Shown here: piece by piece, positions 34,777 to 61,705 of the stretch
Position numbering within the stretch: the stretch's first letter is position 1
Layout of the letters: every line of letters starts with the position of its first letter
Origin: Baylisascaris procyonis
Taxonomy: Eukaryota; Nematoda; Chromadorea; Rhabditida; Ascarididae
Reading direction: 5' to 3'
Length of the DNA stretch: 64,000 nucleotides
Assembly (NCBI GenBank): GCA_037389465.1
Contig: JAZARR010000093.1
Location: 806,001 to 870,000, forward strand
Made by a program: the position numbers and the translations under genes
The notes under the pieces: generated by a model
The model's input: the letters and a program-made list of their open reading frames with translations, nothing else
Told to the model about the DNA's origin: nothing
The model's database searches: none

Positions 34777-37300
34777 AAAAAGTTTCTACTTTTACCCTCG
34801 GGAAATCATATCAGCGTTATATTGTAGTAACAAAGTAGTTGAAGTTTCCTTCAAAAATCCAACAAGTTCGGAGAAATGTAAATTTCTTCAGAGTTCCCCG
34901 AATGCTTGCTCGACTCGCAGTTTTTTTGGAGAACGCATCTGGTAGCAAGCAAAGTTGCGAAATAACATAACAGTTCATTTGGAAATTTCGCCATCGCCTT
35001 TATAAAGCGCCGACCTGAAGACTGGATGTCTATGGTATGTAGTGGCGTTTATGGCGGCTGATGAATGGGGAAAGGTTAACACCTTTTCGCGTCATAATGA
35101 AAAAAATTTGCTTGCAAACTTAACCGTGAGATATAATGCCGGAACGACGAGCGTTGATCTCGTCTCAGTGAAAATTGGTGATCAAAAATGGTTTATTTTT
35201 ATTTTTAAATTTCCTCCGAACGAAATAAAAATTAATTTTTAAATCCTGAACATTTTCATGGAAGATTTTCCCAAAGCCAAAGTTGTTGAGTGTGAAACAA
35301 TGTTCTGAATTCGATTTCAACATTGCACCGTCTGCGCTACATCCTACTAGTTGAACAGTTGAGGAGCATTCCGATGCTGCATGCGATGGTCAGAGTTGTC
35401 GTGCTGACCGTCGGACACGGAAACTGGAATCGAAACTGACCAGTACGGAAACTCTTTTCATTGTCTTCTTGGTCGTCTTCATGCTTATTTTTGAGAAAGG
35501 AATTTTGTCGCTAGACAATCGATATTTTTCAGCAAATAGCTGATGATAAAATGTTTGCTCACTCGGCTAGTGTTAAATATTTGGGGTGGAGAAAACACCC
35601 TTCCCCAAATACCTCTATAAAATTTGAAAAAGCGACTTATTTCACGTTGAACCGTATAAAACGAAGCAAAAGTTTGCCAACAAATTCATCCTCCTCCCCT
35701 CTCACATACACGGACGCACAATAAGACCTCAATACAGTTGCCTTGAAAATCTCTCAGAAACCTGCAACATCCGGGGTTTTATTCCATATAATATCAGACT
35801 TTTACTTACTCCCGCAGGGTACCACTGGAGGTAAGACTGTGATATTTTATGCGCCCGGATTTTGCCCGCAGTAATACTGTTTGTCCATAACCCGACAGCT
35901 TTTTTGAAGCAATAGTCTGAACATATGCTATGAAGGCAGGAGTTTCTGTGTATTTTAATTCTCATCTATGATGCCAAGCTGTATATGAGCATGCCTCGAT
36001 ATGAGCTTTCATGGCAGTGAATTTGCTATCGAAAAATCCACTAAAAATACTTTATTTGCATAAGTCATTTAATTTGCATAACCAATCATATCGGTAGCAT
36101 CATTGTTGCCGACCTCGAAATAGCCGTTTGGAACTGCGATCGGCGCATCTCTACCGAATCTCAGGAAGTCTTGCTAAATCATCATTCCTCTCGAGTTAGA
36201 GCACATTGCAATACTCTATGAACAATTTCGCATAGGTTGCAAGCTAAATTCAACGATAATTCTGCTAAATAGAGAAGAAAATTTCATTTGAATGTTTGTG
36301 TTATTGAGTATTTTTTTAAGAAAATACGCTACGAAAACATATCGCTAGATGATTATGAATATGCAATGATCACTTGATCGTTAGGAATTTCTCTGTAAAA
36401 ATATATTTCTAAATAAACTATAAAAATACGAAAATTATTATAAACTACAAAAAATGCGAAAATAAATAAACTATGCGTAGGTTAGTAATAAGAAGTGAAA
36501 AATGGTAGTTATTCTTGCAAACATGCACAAATTTATCTTTGAAGTGCTTTTTCTATGTTTGTAGGTTGACGTGAACATTCGGATGAATGAATTTGAGCTA
36601 AATATATAGAAAAATTGTTATATGAGTTTATATTTAGAGAATGAACGGAATAAGCATGTGCATTCATAGGGACAGTAGGTTAATAATTACATTCATCCTA
36701 CCTCCACTCATTTTTTAATGAAGAAAAAAGAAAAAATGACTACTCCTCGAGGCTATCTTGTTGTGCCATTGGATGTATGCATCTATTTGTTTTTTTTTTT
36801 CTTTTAACGTAACTATCCGTGTATGTTTTACGCAACTCATATCCACGGAAGAAACGACAGCAGAATTGCGAACGTGTGTTTCACCTAAAGATGAGTTTTC
36901 TCAACGTTCACTCGAGTCACCTCACCCTTCATCCAAAATTTTCACCCGGAGCACCCAATTTGATATTCACAGTATTTCATTAGTTCTTCTAATATCCATA
37001 GAATATGTAAGGGAGAAGGATGTCAGATGAGCTCTAGCGCGGTATTTGCTAATGCATTCTGCTCATTAGTTCATTAATTTCATAGGCTGCGAACACAAAC
37101 GAAATAATGCTGCTAAATTTTGTTTATTCCGACCGCTCGTACAAAATTTTTGCAAACGGTTTCACTTTTTTGCAACCTGAGTTAAACAGAGTGAAAATCC
37201 GGCCAGTTGCATAATGCATACATACAAGTTTCTAGGGAGTTTTAAGTGATCTCATTCTGAAGGTAATGGGTTTTAGCTTTAATTTTATTATGGGATGTCA

Positions 37301-37420
37301 ACCCATGGTGTACATTATACCCAGCAAATTTCCTAACTCCAGCTTCAGTGCCTTCCGAGTTGAATCTACAGGTCAGATAGACAACTGTCAAACAGACAGA
37401 CGGGTGAACAGACAGAGAGG
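37301..37420 (+). repeat. Dispersed repeat family 1, copy B
   Basis: Layout is CCATGGTGTACATTATACCC, AGCAAATTTCCTAACTCCAG, GCTTCAGTGCCTTCCGAGTTGAA, then a tail rich in CAGACA. Copies C and F match it along this whole order, which is more than a shared microsatellite. Confidence 0.75.
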
Positions 37421-40355
37421 CAAAGAGATATTGTCGTAAAGAGACAGCTAATAAATACATAAGATGATATTCCCGTAATGTGGTTTATAAGTAGAAAATA
37501 GCAAAAGCGCATGATAAGATATTCATATACGTGTGGTGGGTTCTCAAAAAAATTCTCTAAAGAAAAACCAACCCTTCCAATATTGTCGTGAAGAATGCTA
37601 GGAAGTGGCGATCGTCGGAAACGGTAAAGAGCTCCACGCAGTGCAAATGTCGATGAAGTAATCGTCAACACCACTAAGTTAAATTATGCAAATTTTTCAC
37701 AGCAAATATTTGCATAAGTGGTCGTTCTTTGAAGTTGGTCACTAGCCACTCTGTTGTATTATCGACGTATATTGCGTATATCTAATCGATATTATACGCC
37801 TCGTATATCATGCATTCCTCCCCTTTTCATCATTGCCATACTCGCTTGCAAAATGTCGAAAAAAAAAAATTGATGTTTCTTTATAGAACTAAGAGCAAAT
37901 GCTCTCAATGCTTTTAAAATGTTTTATTTGAACGGTAGTAATTACAATTAGTAAGAGATTGATAATTGACAATGTGTGAAGGTCTACTGAGAGACTGTGT
38001 TAACTTAATTGTTGCAGGTAACGATTTATTTAATTTCAGGTGAGGAAGTAATTTTACATGTGTTTAAATTCAGCTCTTTAATACAATTGAATGTCTGATG
38101 CTAAGCAGCAGTGGCTAGATGGTTACAGAGGAATAAAAAAGGAAACTCAAAAAATGTCATAAACTTACAAAAGAAGGCGAGCATAGACCTCATAATGCAA
38201 AGACGCTAAGGGAAAGAGTGAGATAATCGCTTCAGAAGCATCGCTTTTATACATGAACGACTCGTATAATGAAGCCAAATCGAGACAGCAATAATGAGAC
38301 AGCAATGTTTAATTAGTAAAGTGGGCAAAATTTATGTGATTTAACTGCAATAAATAAATAGTAAAATATTATTGTTATTATTGAAGAATGTCAGTACTCG
38401 ATGTGAAATATTTTTTTAATTTTTCAGGATATCGTTTCCGATATAAGCCATTCACTGCACACTTGCTGCAGAAAATATCTTTCATATTCGTTCTCTCGTT
38501 AAAGACCGATTCTCTAGGCAATGTCGAATCTAAAGAGTGAATCGACACCGATTCACCTAATTGTTCGGGTTCTACCTCTTCCTACTATTAGAATCAATTT
38601 TAGTGAACTAGACTTATTCAAAGTGTTCAGTTCAGTTGTGTGATATCGATGTTTTCTGTGATTACATATATTCGATATTGATTCGCTTACTATTTAAATG
38701 TAAGAAGTTACTATTAAATTTTACAAGTAATCTACTATCAACTGCCTTAAAGGCTAGCATTAAGTTATAAAGCATCTAATAACTGTTAATAGCGCTATAA
38801 TCGGTGCAGTCCGAATGTACAGACTCGGTGCGTTTTCCCAATTTACGATGAATAAATTCGTAAAGAGGGACGCTTTCATTGGATGATGTTTGTATGAGGT
38901 ACACTTCCCTATCGACTTTATGGCTTCCTCTGCGCGGCAATGCACTGAAAAGCAGCTAATATGAAGGCGTAATTAGCCGCAACAGTTGCTCACTTCTTAA
39001 ATTGTGGCAATGTGAGTGTAACCTACAAGCGACGCCGATGAAACGATCACATTTAATGGGCGAACATTTAAATATTTCTTATGATTCAACATTGCTCGTT
39101 CTTTAGTCATCCGATTTTATGGCTTCATTCATAACTATATGTTTGATTATGCAAATGACATGGTTATGATAAACTTCTATTCTTTATGCATTATACTTTT
39201 AAACGATTATATCGATTAGTTATATGCTTTCAGATCACATCCTCTTCAGTATGGAAGGAAATTGATAGAGTTTACTCGCTAATGAAACGGATACAAAAGT
39301 TTGATGGAAAGAAAATTTTCTACCATCTAAGATGGTATGAATGCCCTTTAAAGATTTATCGGCAATGATACAAAAGTGGTTGACGAGATTACCAATGCAA
39401 AAACAAATGCTCAACGCTTTTGGCGTCATTGCAATTTATGTACCGTTTGATATACGACACTTCGGTTCCTCAGAATGTTCCACTCGTACCTCAAAAATAG
39501 ATATGAAATTTTCTGTGTTCATGCACTGTCACTATTGGAAGTACGATAATTTTGGCAGCATTCCAAATTTCGTAAAGCATGTTTTACAGACGCATCAATA
39601 GTCACATATTAGAAGGTGAACGACTTCAGAGTGCTGCAAGTAATGGAATGGAGTACTTATTGATTCGTATCAATTTCCAGTGAATTGATACCATCGATAA
39701 AGTAGAGCTCATACTTGAATCTTATGTTCTTTTCGGAATTGTCCACATTGAAAATATAATTTTGGAATCGTGCCAACTTTCAAAAAAGATCTTGTACCGC
39801 TACAAAGAGAGCAGAGAATGGTTGCTAAGAATATAGAAACACTTTTAGCAGTCCTTCTAATGCGATTCTCGGTCCAATTAACGCGAAGTTTTATCCATCG
39901 GAGGGGAGAAAATTTTTAAATAAATTGAAATATAAATCGCTGGTGTAGAAGTTGATGCATCAATTGGAAATGTGCTATAGAAAGAATGAAGTCGCTGAAT
40001 TTCAGTGCTTCACCATCATTGATTCCAAGTGGAAAGAACAGATTGGACGGCAAGCACCAATTTGTGATATTAATTAGCTTAATTAGGTTGAAAAATTAAT
40101 CTAAAATTTTCACTTTTCTTTATCTCGAGAGAGAACCTTTCGTCCAAAATTTTAAAGGAGATTGGTTCCTGTATATGAAAGGTTTATGCTCAAATATTCT
40201 TTCCTTTAGAAGAGAGCTTAACGTTTCTTATTTTCCAGTTCCATTCAACAGGGATTTTCTTTCCAAAAAAATGTGGTAACTGATGTGAATAAAGTGAATT
40301 ATTTATATTCTGGGTAAATTCTAGTCTGTTATATTAAAGTGAACGGCAGATTGAT

Positions 40356-40375
40356 GGGGAGGGGGAGGGGGGGGG
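40356..40375 (+). other. G-quadruplex-prone G-run
   Basis: Runs of four, five and nine Gs separated by single As on the plus strand, enough for a four-tract G-quadruplex. Confidence 0.6.
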
Positions 40376-40778
40376 AAGGCAGCAGTGCTTTGCTGTTGGA
40401 GATGGGGTGTCGGGAGGCGTTCTACACGCTTCTCTCGTTTCTTTCAACTGATTATCGTAATTAGGGTCTTGAAAAATCACCGATACGAGAAACAATGTCA
40501 ACGATATATCGACCTTGTCACATTTGTTTACATGAAATGACAGCGCTATTGCTGACGTACCATTTATATGTTGTTTTCGTTGTATTTCGTTATTGTTGTT
40601 GTCATGGCAATGTGCCAAATCAAAATTTTGAAATTCGACAAATTTTTATTAATTGAAATACAATCGCGATGTGTCGTTCGATGTGTCGCGCCGAATTATC
40701 GATCGACTTTTCAAAAAATTTGATAGATTAAAATCGCCATCCCGGCTGAATGCTTGAATGATTAAACGCGGCTGCTTC

Positions 40779-40845
40779 ATCATGGCTTAGTAGGTACATC
40801 TTTGGACGGGCAGGCTGATGGTAGTTGGTTCAGATCTCAATGTTG
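40779..40845 (+). repeat. tRNA-derived relic (SINE-like)
   Basis: A-box-like TGGCTTAGTAGG at 40783-40794 and B-box-like GGTTCAGATCTC at 40827-40838 are spaced as in tRNA genes. I cannot fold an acceptor stem, so a tRNA-derived repeat is likelier than a tRNA gene. Confidence 0.4.
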
Positions 40846-43800
40846 AGAAAACTCTACGCTCATTAATTCATTCATTCTACTCATTGTTTTCGATTAGTTT
40901 TTGACTCGGAGGTCTGCGTTCGAGAAAAAAGTTCTCCATAAAAAATCGAATCCCTCCTTCGTATTTGCTTTTCGGCGCGAACACACAAGACTAGAGCGGT
41001 GCTATCGACATTTTCGCATTTGAGACGTGTCTGAGATCGCTTTACAATACAATCTGACGACGTTTGAACACTTCACATTCAGTACTGCACACGTTCATCA
41101 ATTTACAATATCCAATGAGCGCATTAACCAAATCCAATCACTGACGAGGAACAGCATATTGCTTCATCCTTTAATAATTCCTACCCCCACGCTTTCGTAC
41201 TCCTCTCGTTAGGAATTAAACCTAAAACGCCTCCGGAACACTAGCTTTCAATGAACATGCATAATTTGGCCTTTGTTGAATAAAAGGGAGGAGATGGAAT
41301 ATATTTGGAAGTGCTCACAGGTTTATCCACTTCGATAAAATTCAGCCATCAACATACCACTTCTGCTTGGAGTTTCTCCCTCACAAAGCTCACTTAACAT
41401 ATGCTCACAACGACGCGCCCTTATTTTACAGTTTCTCACGATTTGCATGAAAATGTTCTATTTTTAATTCTCATCTTTGTAGCCTGTTTTTATGAGCGCA
41501 GCCAAAGATTGCTCGAGCCCTATCCTGAGTCTTCCCCAGTCAAAATGCTAATGTCCCTGACGATTCAAAAAACCTGTCACAACTACATGGAAAACTCATA
41601 AAGTGAAACCTTTTTCTGACGGAACCCACTCAGAACCTGACAAGTTCATCAATCTGGACGACTTTGATGCTACTTGCAGGGGAATGATTCAGTCAGTACA
41701 GCTCGACTGCAACATAGGAACTGAAAAGAAGTGAAGATGCTAACCTGAGGAAGATGATCAGGAGAGGGGAGTGGGATGAAGTGAGATATTTTTGAGTTAA
41801 ATCGAGGGATCTATCAGTGATGGGAGTATGGCTATAGGTGCCCACTGTTCGTATGACAATTTCGAATTGAAAGAGCATCGAGTTGAGGTTACAAAATGTT
41901 GGATCGATGTGAACAACGTGCAGATGAGTAAAAAGTTGTGAAATAAGCAGTTACTGCCTTGTCAAGAAGGTGCATACATTAAAACTGATCACCAAGCAAA
42001 GTTATCGCATTCGAAGAAAAACCCCTAAATATAGGAAAATTAAAACCAGAAAATACGTTAAAGGAGGGCATTTGCTGCGCTAAACAAGTAACTATTATTT
42101 ATCGAATTTCAGATTGTTTTATCCCTCTCCTGTTAGCCTCTCCCCCCTCCCCTCCTCCATTCCGCGAAATATTATTTACTAAGATTACTATGGTAATTAA
42201 ATTGTGTGCTCTTTAATGTCCTGGAAATAAGACGGGAGCGAGGGGAATAAAAATCTCGGGGAGAATGGCAATTTCTGAATCTAGAAATTTCATCCCCTTC
42301 TATGTCGAAGCCCTCAGTTATGTTGTCAGCGTTCCATGTTTTTTTCCTCCACTGCCCTGTAATTTTAGAGTTGATATGAATAGAAAAGCAGCAGCAACAA
42401 GTGAAAGAAAACAGATGAATAGCTCGATTGAAATCAATACCGAAAATCGATATCAAAACTGAAGAAAAAATGGCAAAACGAATCTTTGAGGGAAAAATAA
42501 AGTTGAAGAAGAAAGAGAAAAAGAAAATATTTTAAAAAAGTCAAGAGGTCGCAGAATATTTTCGTTAAGGTTGTAGTAAACTGCGGTATAAAGTTGTCAA
42601 ATCGCAAAAGCGGCTATCCGTTTCAATAGCGATATGCTAATGAAAAATGCAAATTTCAATAAATATTACTACCGATCTCAACGGCTGCCATCAAATCAAT
42701 TCTTCATAACTATGGAATAGAAATTATCAGTGATAAAAATGATATGATTATTGAGGGTCAAAGGTCAAAGATTTAATATCTGAAAGAGCAGAAGTAAAAT
42801 AGCGATAAAAAATTAATCGCCAAAAAAAAGCTTTATATTCTTGCAACTAGTTTATCTACAACTTTCGATGGAATAAATCGAGATTAATGTGAATAGAAAT
42901 TGCAATTTGAAATTGTGACATCAAAGTTCGATTAAAAGTTTTTTAGAGGCTATCAAACGAGAGTTATCAAAAGATATTAAAGCTGAAATAAAAGCTGCAA
43001 AGATAGAGCATCTATTCAAAAAATTTGCAGCATAAGCATAAATCAGCTGCATTTTTCGAGTTGTGACTTCAATTGCACATCTTACTAAGGTTAAAAAACA
43101 GAATTTCAATATTTGCTGATGCAGCCGTGAGATGGATGTGAGAGGAAAAGAAAGAAAAAGACGAATCGTTGAAAGTCTCAGAGCGCATGAGTTCAGTGCT
43201 CACTCGAACGAGACCAACCTTCGCTCGATGCTTTCGAGAAGCGGTCGGGTCACATTTAGAAGGAGGTAGTGTTTCGTTGGCATGAGTGCCCCCATTACCT
43301 GTGCGCTTCGAAAAGTATATGCAGTTAATCAGTAGAGCCCATACGAACAACCTTTAGCCATAGGCGTCGAAACCGAAGAAGCGATTGGGCACTGTCATCC
43401 CAATTTTTTGCAATGTTTTAAGCATTTTGGATGGAATCATCACATTATGTGATTATAGCTGCGGCGTGCCTACGATCGTTGGAACCACAATATGTGCATG
43501 CGTTTCATGGTCAGCGTCCATAAATGGTGTTTTTTTATTTGCGATCACTCTAAAAATGTGTTCGGCAAATTCTAATGCCGTGAACCCCTCTCCCCTATTC
43601 TCCCCTCTCAAACATCTCTAAATCATTGGACACATATCTTTTAGGCTCCAACGACGCCCCTGTATGTAACAGTGATAAATGCGTGCTGGCAATGAAACGG
43701 AGCCAACTCTGTCGTTGTTCATTTTGGGATACAATTTTTGACTTTTCAATTACGCTTTAAAATATTGAATGCTCGATTTTGATTGTTTAAATTACCATAA

Positions 43801-43901
43801 AGTCAAAACCAACGACAAGGCTGTTTTTGTTTCAAGATGAATGGCATTAAAAGCTGCAAGCATTGTTACTAGCAAACCAGCAGACAAGAATAAGCCGCAC
43901 C

Positions 43902-57273
<13,372 letters not shown>

Positions 57274-58827
57274 TGCTATGTACCCCATCGCATGTATTTT
57301 TTTGGGCGGTGGTTTGTCTTTATGTGCCATTTTATTTTTTAAGTAAGCTAAGAATTTTCATAGTTTTAATGACGGACAATAATACATTACATTCAGAAGC
57401 ACGGCTACTATAATATCGTTTGAGATGTTCCAAACTAGATTTAAATAATGAGCGTATATCAGTGATACAATATACGAGAATAGCTATGAAGTATACTGAG
57501 CGTAACGTTTGTTCAGCACTTATTTAATTGGCAGTTAGTGAGATAGCTAGATAAATGACTGATAAGAGAACGTTTTATTGAAGCAAAAGAAGAACGAAGA
57601 GGAGACCAAAAGCCGCATCGCTTACATATTTGAGAGCGAAGAAATGTGTACAATTAAATGCGCGTTGCTCGATTGCGAACAAAAAAACCGAGCAGCGATA
57701 TTAATGTAATTCAAATGCTATCACATTTATTTATTTATTCATTCATTCGTCACTTATAACGGTTGTCAAATATATATTTCGCTATTTGGCAACCTTTAAA
57801 GCACCGTTGATCGATGAAGAATCACCTAAATTGGAAGAGATTAAAGGAGGAGCATCAGCGAAAGTGAGTACAAGACGAAAGTTAGCAAAAGGGATCAAAG
57901 AACAAAAGAAATCTATAGTGCTTCAGTTAGGACCAAACAACGAATATAGAGTCGAAAGGGAAAAGCAAGCCAAATAGGCTAATACAATGAGCGCTTTTAT
58001 TTATTTGGTTTGTGACACATTAAAATGCCTATATGGCCATCGCTCGTAATTATAAAAACAATTCGTTTCATCGATGAATTAAATATTGAAGTAAAAAGAA
58101 TTGTTGGAGTAGCAGCATTTTTGAGCTCTTTTCTTGCTCTTTAGAGAGGTTCCCGAATCGTCGATGATAGTCGCCTCATCGATGCGCCAAATGATGACGC
58201 AGTAGGAAACGAACTTCCTGTTCCACTTCCTATTGAATTTGAGACAATAAAGTATTATTGTGGGATTGGTGAAACACGCTTAAGATGTACGTTTGATTTT
58301 AACACGTTAAATAAAGAAACTTTAATTTCCCAGTGTCTTGTAATGTGACTTGCAAATTTCGCTTAGGACCACCAACTTTTTCAGATAGGTGAAGAATAAA
58401 GACATAAAAATTTTGATCGTTTTTTTTCAGTTCGCCAAATTCAAACACAGAGGTTGAATTTTATTACCCAATCAAGTAATAAAGATTATCCCGTGAATTA
58501 CTAAATAAATATTTCTAAAATTTACTTGAGCCATTCCCCATCTCTCAAACAATTTTTAAATTCGTCAGCATAAAAAACTCTTCATTTTCATTATCCAACT
58601 TCATAGACACAAAAATTGAAACCAATTTCGGACTTCTTGCAAAGGAAAACGCAAATTATTCAAGAACCTTCTAAAAATATTTTTTCTTTATTTAGGTTAT
58701 TCAAGTTTCATATTCAAATAGAGCAAAGTATGAAAGTGCACAAGGAAATTCCCACGACATGCGTTTTTTGTCAATTCATTTATTAGTCAATACTGCCTAA
58801 AAGCGCAAGCAAAAGGAAAAATGTATG

Positions 58828-58858
58828 AGGATACCTCGCCTGATATGTGCTTTTTTCA
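58828..58858 (+). repeat. Dispersed repeat family 2, copy d
   Basis: ATACCTCGCCTGATATGTGC then TTTTTT; only the 3' core is shared. Confidence 0.35.
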
Positions 58859-59059
58859 ATTCTCCTTCATCTGATCGATTGATCGAGTTCATAACTCACC
58901 CATGAAAACGAAAATGCGAACTAGAGCCTTGTCATATTATAGCTCACAAAATTTTCGGTTGCTTCAATTATCTATAACTGCTCCCAAGGTTATATACAAT
59001 GTCAATAGCTCTTTCCGTACAAACACAACTTTTTCTATAAATTGCCCGATAAAATATAG

Positions 59060-59245
59060 GAAAAAAATGAAGCATCGAACAACAAGGCGTTTGTGAATTA
59101 CCCTCCAAAGGAAATGCGGCTTTCGTTTGAACCGGAAATAAATCATCAACGAACAATTGTGAACAACTGTTGTCGTTGTAAGCGAAACAAACGCACTTCT
59201 CCTGAATGGAGAAAAGAAATGCGTCAAAATGACTTTGCGTTATAA
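59060..59245 (+). CDS. Possible terminal exon, unrecognised
   Basis: An acceptor-like ATATAG precedes an open frame of 61 codons ending in TAA at 59243-59245. The peptide contains YPPKEMRLSFEPEINHQ and NNCCRCKRNKRTSPEWRKEM, a basic, Cys-containing C-terminus. The acceptor is weak in pyrimidines, and its phase does not fit as a continuation of the 58145-58286 exon, so it would belong to another transcript or be chance. Confidence 0.22.
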   Translation, partial: EKNEASNNKAFVNYPPKEMRLSFEPEINHQRTIVNNCCRCKRNKRTSPEWRKEMRQNDFAL

Positions 59246-60049
59246 AATTTTAGAACTTAACTACAAGTTCATTGCTGTATCCATTCATATAGCATCAACT
59301 GCAACAGAGCGGAGGGCCAGCGGAAAAAAGACAGGTAGGCGGAGATGAATCGTTGAAAAGGAGGAGAGAAAAACGGGTGACAAAGGTTGACGAGGGGAGG
59401 AGGAGGGGGGAGGGATAGCGAAGGGCATCGGACAGAATTGAAAAAATATGGAGTGTACGATTACAGCGATTCTCGGAGGCCTGTCGATTCAAATTTTCTA
59501 CTCGAATAGTTAAAATAGCACGCTAAGATGCTACTTAAGCAATAAATGTGTTCTTGCTATGCCTGCGCATCGAATGTTTCATATTTGCATTAATTTCCTT
59601 CAAAATTCCGACATTCGTATTGGACTAATTTTCTTTGGAAAATACATTTTTAGTAACTTTTGCAATCCTTTTATCAACGCATCATGAAGAACTGATGCCA
59701 AATTTATTTGTTTATTGAGGATGGGATCTAAGCCTTTTATGTTGTTTTTTTTTGCGTGTTTCGAGGGTCAAACTGACTTCTTTTACGAGAATCTCTTCAA
59801 TTTTTCTATTCAAGAACTTTCTTCACTTCGATAAAATGTGCTAAGGCAGCACACCACAAAAAGCCTTACGAAAAGGCGCAAGCAGAGTGAATGAAAGAGG
59901 AAGAAAGGAAGACATAGCAAATAAGTAAACATTTTTATAATATAAACAATGCTCTTTGGCTTTCAGCAACAATCTTTACTACGCTTCGCTTCTTATGCGA
60001 TTTTTGAATATTACTGAAACAAGCGAATTATGTCTTTCCCGCTTTCTTA

Positions 60050-60128
60050 GGTGTGTATGTTTGCGTATGTCTGCGTGTGTCTGTGTCTCCTTCCATCTGG
60101 TGGTTTCAATTCACAGTCAGTGTACAAT
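60050..60128 (-). repeat. Dispersed repeat family 1, copy E
   Basis: On the minus strand TTGTACACTGACTGTGAATT then GAAACCACCAGATGGAAGG and an ACACAGACACACGCAGACAT tail; diverged core. Confidence 0.5.
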
Positions 60129-60527
60129 AGCATCAAGACAAAAATTGCACTCGTTTGCTTATTTATCTGCGCGGTAATTTGACTCTCTCGAACAAAGAAG
60201 GGTTTCGAATGGTAATTATTTTTCACAGTTTATAAAACGTGGAATGTTAAGAGATTGGCATTGAAAATTTTATTAGTAGGTCGCTGAATGTGGCTTACAA
60301 ATGGATTTTAGATTGCGGAGCTTTAAACAACTCGTCACCCGCTTGGAGGATCGACTTATAACGCATTCACCTGACCTCGTTTCTTTTGAACATTCCACGA
60401 ACAAGTTGTTCTAATAAGACGAATGAAGAAAATACATATATCTGGCGTAAATACCGTTGGTGCGCTTTTCGATTTTATGTGTTTTTGCATATTTCCCTCT
60501 AAAGAAGCGCGTTATGATATAGCCATG

Positions 60528-60630
60528 TCCACGCAAGTATGCATGTGTATGCTTGTCTGTTTGGTAATTTCAACTCGTCAGTCACTGAAGAGAAAGTTAG
60601 GAAGTTGGCTGGATTTAAAGTACACTATAG
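60528..60630 (-). repeat. Dispersed repeat family 1, copy F
   Basis: On the minus strand: TAGTGTACTTTAAATCCAGC, CAACTTCCTAACTTTCTCTT, CAGTGACTGACGAGTTGAAA, then AACAGACAAGCATACACATGC. It matches copy B in order and spacing. Confidence 0.72.
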
Positions 60631-60962
60631 AGTAATTTTTCACACAATTGTTATTTCGAAAAAAGTATGAAGATTTAAAGGTGAGAAAAAAATTGCATAT
60701 ATTTTTACAGGGATCGATTTCTCCCTCTAACCAATTGGATTACGGGAAAATGCTTCTTTGGTGCAGTGCTTTGCATATTCATTATTCGTTGATTATTTAT
60801 GGGACTAGTTGGTGAAGTGAGTGGGATGCAAAAACTGTTGGCCATGCCAACTCGTCTGGTATACTTCTTTACTTATTTTTCATGATAGTTTTTCAAACAA
60901 TTCAACACATATGTGAAAAATTGCTCTATCATATGGCTGAGCAGAAGTGAAGAGTGGAGAAG

Positions 60963-60996
60963 GACGCCGGAAAAGATGCAGTGATATGCGCTTTTC
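60963..60996 (+). repeat. Dispersed repeat family 2, copy e
   Basis: GACGCCGGAAAAGATGCAGT then GATATGCGCTTTTC, like copies a and c. Confidence 0.45.
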
Positions 60997-61241
60997 TATT
61001 CCGATCATCTCAAAAACCACGTCCACAATTCGCCACTACATAGAAAGTCTGCAGAATGATGTCATCATATCGTAGCGTTTTCGACGATCGTATAAATTTT
61101 CTTTAAAAATTCGTTTTTATAGTCACATTGGTGTAGATTGCGCAAAATACATCAAATACATAGATTTTTTTGACTATATTAAATTTCCATAACTTTCGAA
61201 ATTTGTGGATCACTATGGAAGGTGATAAAGCAAATAAATCT

Positions 61242-61343
61242 ATAGTACACATTAAACCTATTAAATTTAGCCACATTGGCTTCAATGGCTTCACAGTTGA
61301 ATCTATGGAAGAAACAAGTAAACATACACATACATATACACTG
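61242..61343 (+). repeat. Dispersed repeat family 1, copy H
   Basis: AGTACACATTAAACC, TTAAATTTAGCCACATTGGC, TTCAATGGCTTCACAGTTGA, then ACATACACATACATATACAC. It follows the order of copy B, with a CATACA tail instead of CAGACA. Confidence 0.65.
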
Positions 61344-61457
61344 AAGTCATACGGCTTGTAAACGTAAGATTGAATTCATGAAGATCCATTTAAAAGGAGA
61401 TTTTTTTGAAGACGTGACCGGTAACAAGGATCTTTTCCGGGAAGAAATCGCTCTTTA

Positions 61458-61705
61458 CTCAATTAGTGGCCAATTACAGGACCCAAAAATTTGGCAATAA
61501 TCCAAATGCGCAAATTTCAGTTCTTTCCAAAGAATCAACTAATCTTGTGGATGTTGACCCCAATCTTATGGATTCCACTCTAGGTTGCGAAATCCCAAGC
61601 ATAACATTTCGTATGAGTGATTATCATATGATACAAAATGTATCTGTCAAACCTCATATTCCAAAGCTTTTCCAACTCCTGTTAGATAGTCACACAATCA
61701 CATAA
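61458..61705 (+). CDS. Unassigned ORF, possibly an exon or element remnant
   Basis: An open frame ends in TAA at 61703-61705; its peptide contains QISVLSKESTNLVDVDPNLM and NVSVKPHIPKLFQLLLDS. A CAATTACAG at about 61470-61478 could be an acceptor. A 40-codon ATG frame just upstream (61378-61500, MKIHLKGDFFEDVTG...) is in another frame. Composition looks protein-like, but I recognise nothing. It could be a frame-shifted remnant of a mobile-element protein. Confidence 0.22.

Larger units (their letters stand above)
34777..43901. other. Intergenic stretch between GST and DRAG-1
   Basis: I see no supported gene. AATAAA at 35224-35229 is a candidate polyadenylation signal for the GST gene. The stretch contains a family-1 repeat (37301-37420), a G-quadruplex-prone tract (40356-40375) and a tRNA-like relic (40783-40838). 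A plus-strand frame near 39.34-39.60 kb (LPMQKQMLNAFG...) shows some protein-like composition but has no splice support. Confidence 0.5.
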
